A DNA stretch of 63,019 nt from positions 1 to 63,019 of the forward strand of contig JANYAV010000016.1 in NCBI GenBank assembly GCA_025361145.1, given 5' to 3'. This stretch comes from Dehalococcoidia bacterium. Lineage in GTDB: Bacteria > Chloroflexota > Dehalococcoidia > Dehalococcoidales > UBA3254. Shown piece after piece: positions 59,413 to 63,019 of this stretch (positions are counted from its first letter, which is position 1; each line of letters opens with the position of its first letter). The position numbers and the translations under genes are program-made. The notes under the pieces were generated by a model. That model did not search any database, was not told the DNA's origin, and was given only the letters and a program-made list of their open reading frames with translations.

Positions 59413-60534
59413 ATGCGACTTTTAAAGATCCTCAATAAACCACAAGAGGGGCAAGTTCTCATCCTGATGGTATTGATCATTTTTGCCGTCAGTAGTCTAG
59501 TCATGATTCCCCTGCTTAATTTCATGAGCACAGGCGTGATCACTAACAAAAAAGAAGGCCAGAATACTCAGGAAGTTTATGCCGCTGAGGCGGGGGTGCG
59601 CGACGCTATCTGGAAGATCCAGAGAGTGGTGCCAGGTCTGCCTAAAACCCAATCCGACTCAGCTCTGCAATATACTGTTTCCGGCGGCGTCAACGGGAAA
59701 TCTGTAAATGTGACGGTAAGCTGGATTGACTCGGCGACCTATCGGGTTCACTCAGTAGCGGCCAATCCCTCAACTGGTCATACTGGCAGCATTGATTCTG
59801 ATATCCAAATTGGGAATACCGGTGGTATTGACCTCTCCGCCTTCACTAAATTTGCCCTGACCAGTCCAGGGACAATCACGACCAAGAACAATGATGTTAT
59901 TAACGGTGATGTCTGGGTGCCATCGTTGAGTTCTTATTCAGGCGTGCCTCCTACAGGCACGATCAATGTCGCTCCGGTGACTGGCTGGCCGACGGCCGCC
60001 CAGTTACAAACATTTTTTTCATCCCAGGTGGATATGACCGCGCCATATTCCGCAAATACCATTAATGTCAGTCAGTCCGGCCAGAGCGGCCCTCTGTATG
60101 TCTTTACTGCAGGGTCTCCTACCAAGACTTATACTATAACCGGAAGCGGTCAACTCAAGGGTTCGATTTATGTGATCGGCAATGTTAGTTTCGATCAGCA
60201 GACCAACCTGAATCTTAACGGGTTTACTATTTTCGCAACCGGCAGCATCAGTACAGGGACGCAATCTTATGTCTCTGGCCCAGGGGCGATCATCGCGGTG
60301 GAGAATGTAAGTTTCCAACCCCATGTTACACCGAACTATATTTTTGTGATGTCAGTTGGCGGAGCAATCAATCTGCAGCCTAATGGAAACTTTGTGGGAG
60401 CCCTCGCCGGTGATACCACCATTACGCTGCAACCGAATTGCTCGGTTTCCTGGACAGCTCCCGGGGTGGGCAATCTGGATGTGCCGGGCTTATTTAATGT
60501 CGTTCAAAAGATCAAAACCTGGACGATTCACTAA
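59413..60534 (+). CDS. PilX-like exported protein
   Basis: A 373-residue protein with one N-terminal helix (about 14-34) in the manner of PilX-type minor pilus proteins (GQVLILMVLIIFAVSSLVMI, then EVYAAEAGVRDAIW). The rest is a secreted Ser/Thr/Gly/Asn-rich beta domain with repeated short strands (GSIYVIGNVSFD, NLNLNGFTIFATG) like a beta-solenoid. It has no prepilin cleavage site. It lies 6 bases after the second prepilin and belongs to the same operon. Confidence 0.7.
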   Translation: MRLLKILNKPQEGQVLILMVLIIFAVSSLVMIPLLNFMSTGVITNKKEGQNTQEVYAAEAGVRDAIWKIQRVVPGLPKTQSDSALQYTVSGGVNGKSVNVTVSWIDSATYRVHSVAANPSTGHTGSIDSDIQIGNTGGIDLSAFTKFALTSPGTITTKNNDVINGDVWVPSLSSYSGVPPTGTINVAPVTGWPTAAQLQTFFSSQVDMTAPYSANTINVSQSGQSGPLYVFTAGSPTKTYTITGSGQLKGSIYVIGNVSFDQQTNLNLNGFTIFATGSISTGTQSYVSGPGAIIAVENVSFQPHVTPNYIFVMSVGGAINLQPNGNFVGALAGDTTITLQPNCSVSWTAPGVGNLDVPGLFNVVQKIKTWTIH

Positions 60535-60709
60535 ATTCTCCTCGTGTCACTCAATTAAAAATTACTCAATTCGCAGGAGTAGATTTTTGTGTCTATCCAA
60601 TACGCTCTATCTGCCCAAAAACCCTTGGTTTGTTCAGCACCCATTCAATGGGCTAAAAGGCCCAACCCCTATAAATAAGCGGAAGCAGAATTTTTGTTTT
60701 CAAGAAGGC

Positions 60710-60941
60710 TGTCATTCTGGAGTCACGATAATCCCATTATTCCATACCTGCACGAAGAAATTGGCGGTAGGGAGAGAAATCCTTGGCCACAGGAACTCCA
60801 CCCTGAGATTTCCCTCGATTCGCTTCCCCGATAGATATCCCGATTCCTTCCAGTCATGCGGGATTCACGACGGGACCTTCGGCAGGCTACATACAGGACA
60901 AAGACGATCATGCTGGACAGGTCGCGGCTCTCAGAATGACA
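60710..60941. repeat. MITE-like element with TGTCATTCTG termini
   Basis: Perfect 10-base terminal inverted repeats TGTCATTCTG (60710-60719) and CAGAATGACA (60932-60941) enclose about 212 bases. No protein is encoded. The ends match the commonly dispersed TGTCATTCTGAG-type intergenic repeat known in many bacterial genomes. Confidence 0.6.
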
Positions 60942-61062
60942 CTGCGTGAGGGGTAAACTTGTAACTTGAAACCCTCAACTCAAAACCATTATTGTTTGTG
61001 GTCAATCATGGGTGACTGCCTCTGAAATTAATCGAAATTTGAACTTTCGTTGAATAGAAGCG

Positions 61063-61150
61063 TGTCATTCTGGAGGGAGCTTGATACTTTTCATCGTCTA
61101 TCGCAACTACGAAGAATTCTGTGGAAGGGGAAAAACTGTAACATTCTCAC
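61063..61150. repeat. Partial copy of the TGTCATTCTG element
   Basis: TGTCATTCTGGAGGGAGC (61063-61080) restates the left end of the element 340 bases upstream and keeps the CGAAGAATTCTG interior. The right end is missing or decayed; the right limit given is approximate. Confidence 0.45.
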
Positions 61151-61263
61151 GCCAGTGCAATTATTGGCAATTACTTTGCTGGCTTGAATTAAGGAAATTC
61201 TACTGACAGATAATTAGAGGAAGTCGGGGCAACAAGCTTTAATAATAATATATAATAAAGAAG

Positions 61264-61301
61264 AAGCCTACCAGCCAAATTAGAGGGCGGCTGGTAGGCT
61301 T
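61264..61301 (-). terminator. Terminator of the major pilin gene
   Basis: Perfect 13-bp stem AAGCCTACCAGCC/GGCTGGTAGGCTT with a 12-base loop; on the minus strand CTTCTTCTTTATTAT follows. Confidence 0.9.
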
Positions 61302-61338
61302 ATATGCGAGTCTAAAGGTGATTAATATACTTTAAAAC

Positions 61339-61791
61339 CTAAGGATATGAAAGTTGGTATACGCTGCCATCTGTGCCAATAGCATAAGTACCATGTAGTT
61401 TTCCTATGCCTCCGCTAATAAAGTCTCCAACAGCGTAAACACCAGCTGGGGTAGTGACTGTTACTGTCAGGTTAACTGGACCGGTGGCATTTAAGTTGCA
61501 AGCGCTAACACTGGAAAGCGGAAAAGAATCTGCTGCTGGTGCGATAGATATTCCAGTTTGTCCAGATGCTAAACTCCCTACTGATGCATCTGCCATAACC
61601 GCGGTAATAGCGGTTTGGACATTTGCTACTTCAGTTGCCGCAGCCTCAGCCTTTCCTCTGCCGATGAATTTACCTACATTCGGGATGGCCACAGCGGCCA
61701 GGACACCCAGGATGGCTACCACGACCAGCAACTCGATCAGGGTGAAGCCCTTCTTTCCGTACTTGAAGCTCTTGAAGAATTTCTTAAACAT
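61339..61791 (-). CDS. Type IV major pilin-like protein
   Basis: A 150-residue prepilin with a 15-residue basic leader, cleavage between Gly15 and Phe16 (GKKG/FTLIELLVVVAILGVLAAVAIP) and Glu20 at +5. The head is Ala/Thr/Gly-rich and small. It is the best candidate for the main pilus subunit: it has its own strong ribosome site (AGGAGG) and terminator. It points away from pilD and toward the minor pilins. Confidence 0.88.
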   Translation of the reverse strand: MFKKFFKSFKYGKKGFTLIELLVVVAILGVLAAVAIPNVGKFIGRGKAEAAATEVANVQTAITAVMADASVGSLASGQTGISIAPAADSFPLSSVSACNLNATGPVNLTVTVTTPAGVYAVGDFISGGIGKLHGTYAIGTDGSVYQLSYP

Positions 61792-62077
61792 CTAGTCCTC
61801 CTATTTTTCACCTATATATTTTTCTTTTTTCTCAGCTCAGGAAATTTAGTGAACAGTTACTACTTTATCACAACTAAAAAATCACACAATCACCCATAGG
61901 TCATGCCGTTTTTATAAGAAGAAAGTCCTGTTTTGAGGCTAATCCTGTGTTGTAATGTAATCGCCTTGCATAGCTCCAAAGTACGGGTTACTTTAGGCAG
62001 AGCCAGGTGAAATCGAGCTTTTTTGAATGTACGGGCTATTGACGCGAGATTAAAAAGCAGGCACAATAGATAAACAT
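61792..62077. other. Divergent intergenic region, pilin / pilD
   Basis: The gap carries the pilin leader and promoter on the minus strand and the pilD start on the plus strand. It is AT-rich near the pilin gene. I see no clear -35/-10 pair or sigma-54 site (GG-N10-GC). Confidence 0.3.
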
Positions 62078-62839
62078 ATGGCAATATATTTAACCGTCAT
62101 CTTCGGCTTAATGGGCGCGGCTATTGGCAGTTTTATCAATGTCTGCGTGGACCGTATACCGGCGGGTAAGTCTTTGACCGGGCCGCCTTCACATTGCGAC
62201 TCATGCCAGCGGCAGCTTAGCTTTCTGGATTTGTTTCCTATCTTGAGTTATATCTTTCTGCGCGGGCGCTGCCGTTATTGCGGCGCCAGGATTCCCTTGC
62301 AGGTATTATTAGTTGAACTGGGCTGCGGATTATGGACAGCCTTAGTGTTCTGGCAGAAGGGGCTGTCGGCTGATTTCGCGGTTATTGCTTTCTTCTCCCT
62401 GGTTTTTATCCTCATCGGTCTACTGGATTTAAAAACCCGGCTGGTTTACGGTGTGATCATCTGGCCGGCTATTGGAGTGGCACTGCTGGCAGCAGCTTTC
62501 ATACTGCCTCAAGGAATAATAAACAGCCTGGAAGGCTCAGCATTAGGGGCCGGTATACTGCTTATCCCTTTTTTAGTCACCAGGGGAGGTGGTATGGGTT
62601 TTGGCGATGTTGAGATCGCTTTGTTGATCGGACTGCTAACCGGTTTTTATGGAGTGGTTGTACCGATTCTGCTGGGTATTATCCTTGGTGGAGTTGTGGC
62701 CATTATTTTATTGGCATTTCGTATCAGGGGCAGAAAAGACGCTATTCCATTTGGCCCTTTTCTCTCAATCGCGGCCATAATATCGATGTTATGGGGAGTA
62801 CATATTATGAATTGGTGGTTAAAAATGTTTGCTTTTTAG
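62078..62839 (+). CDS. pilD: Prepilin leader peptidase/N-methyltransferase
   Basis: A membrane aspartyl protease of 253 residues that cuts prepilin leaders and may methylate the new N-terminus. GSFINVCVDRIP (17-28) opens the protein. The zinc site is Cys40-x2-Cys43 and Cys65-x2-Cys68. The catalytic aspartates are Asp117 (LLDLKT) and Asp177 in GFGD. About eight helices. No Shine-Dalgarno sequence is obvious before the ATG. It would process the four prepilins around it. Confidence 0.93.
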   Translation: MAIYLTVIFGLMGAAIGSFINVCVDRIPAGKSLTGPPSHCDSCQRQLSFLDLFPILSYIFLRGRCRYCGARIPLQVLLVELGCGLWTALVFWQKGLSADFAVIAFFSLVFILIGLLDLKTRLVYGVIIWPAIGVALLAAAFILPQGIINSLEGSALGAGILLIPFLVTRGGGMGFGDVEIALLIGLLTGFYGVVVPILLGIILGGVVAIILLAFRIRGRKDAIPFGPFLSIAAIISMLWGVHIMNWWLKMFAF

Positions 62840-62900
62840 TCGAGTTACCGATTACATGGATGTCGGGGAAAAACCAGGTGAATTCGTTCAGATAGATGGG

Positions 62901-62920
62901 TGACACTTATAATGGTGTCA
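62901..62920 (+). promoter_or_regulatory. Promoter within an inverted repeat, transposase-like gene
   Basis: TGACAC-TTATAATG-GTGTCA: a 6-base inverted repeat surrounds TATAAT (62908-62913). The ATG at 62920 is 6 bases past the -10, so the mRNA would be leaderless. It may be the left end of an insertion sequence. Confidence 0.5.
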
Positions 62921-63019
62921 TGAGAATAATAAACGGAGTAATACCCGGGACCTTTAGTTTAGCCAAATTAGAAATTAATCTTTCTAGAGAAGCTAAGCTT
63001 CGTTTGAGCTGGTTTGAGT
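62920..63019 (+). CDS. Partial gene, transposase/integrase-like N-terminus
   Basis: An open frame of 33 codons runs off the window. It begins MRIINGVIPGTFSLAK and continues LSREAKLRLSWFE. The LSxEAKxRLxWF pattern resembles the first helix of the IS481-type integrases found in Chloroflexota, but only this fragment is visible. There is no ribosome site. It could also be another helix-turn-helix protein. Confidence 0.4.
   Translation, partial: MRIINGVIPGTFSLAKLEINLSREAKLRLSWFE

Larger units (their letters stand above)
60535..61338. other. Non-coding region with dispersed-repeat remnants
   Basis: This 800-base space lies between convergent pilin genes. It holds one near-complete element bounded by TGTCATTCTG and CAGAATGACA (60710-60941), a second partial copy (from 61063) and, at its right end, the terminator of the major pilin gene. 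No gene is convincing: frames here lack ribosome sites and family features. Confidence 0.6.

Noticed and set aside
60356-60949. Long open frame overlapping the PilX-like gene and the non-coding gap
   Set aside because: It is out of frame with the real gene for its first 180 bases, runs through the dispersed repeat, has no ribosome site and shows no domain.
1-63019. CRISPR arrays, rRNA or tRNA genes
   Set aside because: No regular direct repeats with unique spacers, no cloverleaf with a T-loop consensus, and no rRNA landmarks were recognised by eye; a dedicated scan (tRNAscan-SE, Rfam) would settle this.

Overview
The window looks like a chromosomal segment from a Dehalococcoidia-type member of the Chloroflexota. 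The support is indirect but consistent. The division cluster is only mraZ-rsmH-ftsA-ftsZ with no mur, mraY, ftsI or ftsW genes, as in the wall-less Dehalococcoides group. There is also a bacterial Elp3, inositol-phosphate synthase with phosphatidylinositol and PimA-like genes, a (homo)citrate synthase-like enzyme of the kind that includes Re-citrate synthase, a proton-pumping pyrophosphatase, and type IV pilus genes. No reductive dehalogenase, rRNA, tRNA, CRISPR array or complete mobile element was seen.

Layout. 1-7.9 kb: SWIM zinc-finger protein with a leader, argC, AlkD-like repair protein, H+-pyrophosphatase, and a molybdopterin oxidoreductase with its Fe-S partner. 8-17 kb: YgiQ radical SAM protein, (homo)citrate synthase-like enzyme, two crotonase-family proteins, AhpD/CMD-like protein, Rieske protein, MFS exporter, and a DUF35/thiolase pair; this is the most metabolic part (acyl-CoA chemistry). 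17-23 kb, minus strand: recA-recX-rny-ymdB-PHP-plsY. 23-31 kb: Elp3 divergent from a Trm9-like methyltransferase, a tautomerase, ruvB-rimI, and a run of membrane or exported proteins of unknown role. 30.5-34.5 kb: the reduced division cluster. 34.9-46.7 kb, plus strand: mogA-trmD-rplS, priA, a DUF4349-PKD lipoprotein, a GT87 mannosyltransferase-like protein, def, and cca-secD-secF. 46.8-52.8 kb, minus strand: pilB-pilC-pilO-pilMN-pilT. 53-58.3 kb: a membrane protein/XRE regulator pair, ino1-pimA-PI synthase, purA. 58.5-63 kb: minor prepilins, the major pilin, prepilin peptidase, and the start of a transposase-like gene.

How parts connect. recA, recX and ruvB cover recombination. Elp3 and the Trm9-like enzyme could act in sequence on wobble uridine. 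ino1, the CDP-alcohol phosphotransferase and the PimA-like transferase form a route to mannosylated phosphatidylinositol. The pilus motor and assembly genes are separated from the pilins and peptidase by the inositol-lipid genes and purA.

The most unusual signals are these. ruvB and pilC (perhaps also the PI synthase gene) appear to start at AUA/AUC codons with well-placed Shine-Dalgarno sequences. A compact three-way-junction leader with competing helices sits at the predicted 5' end of ino1. A LexA-like dyad overlaps the recA -10 box. Elp3 lies next to a Trm9 homologue. Several intergenic spaces hold degenerate heptamer repeats or long inverted repeats. All functional calls come from reading motifs and context by eye; no alignment or folding program was run.
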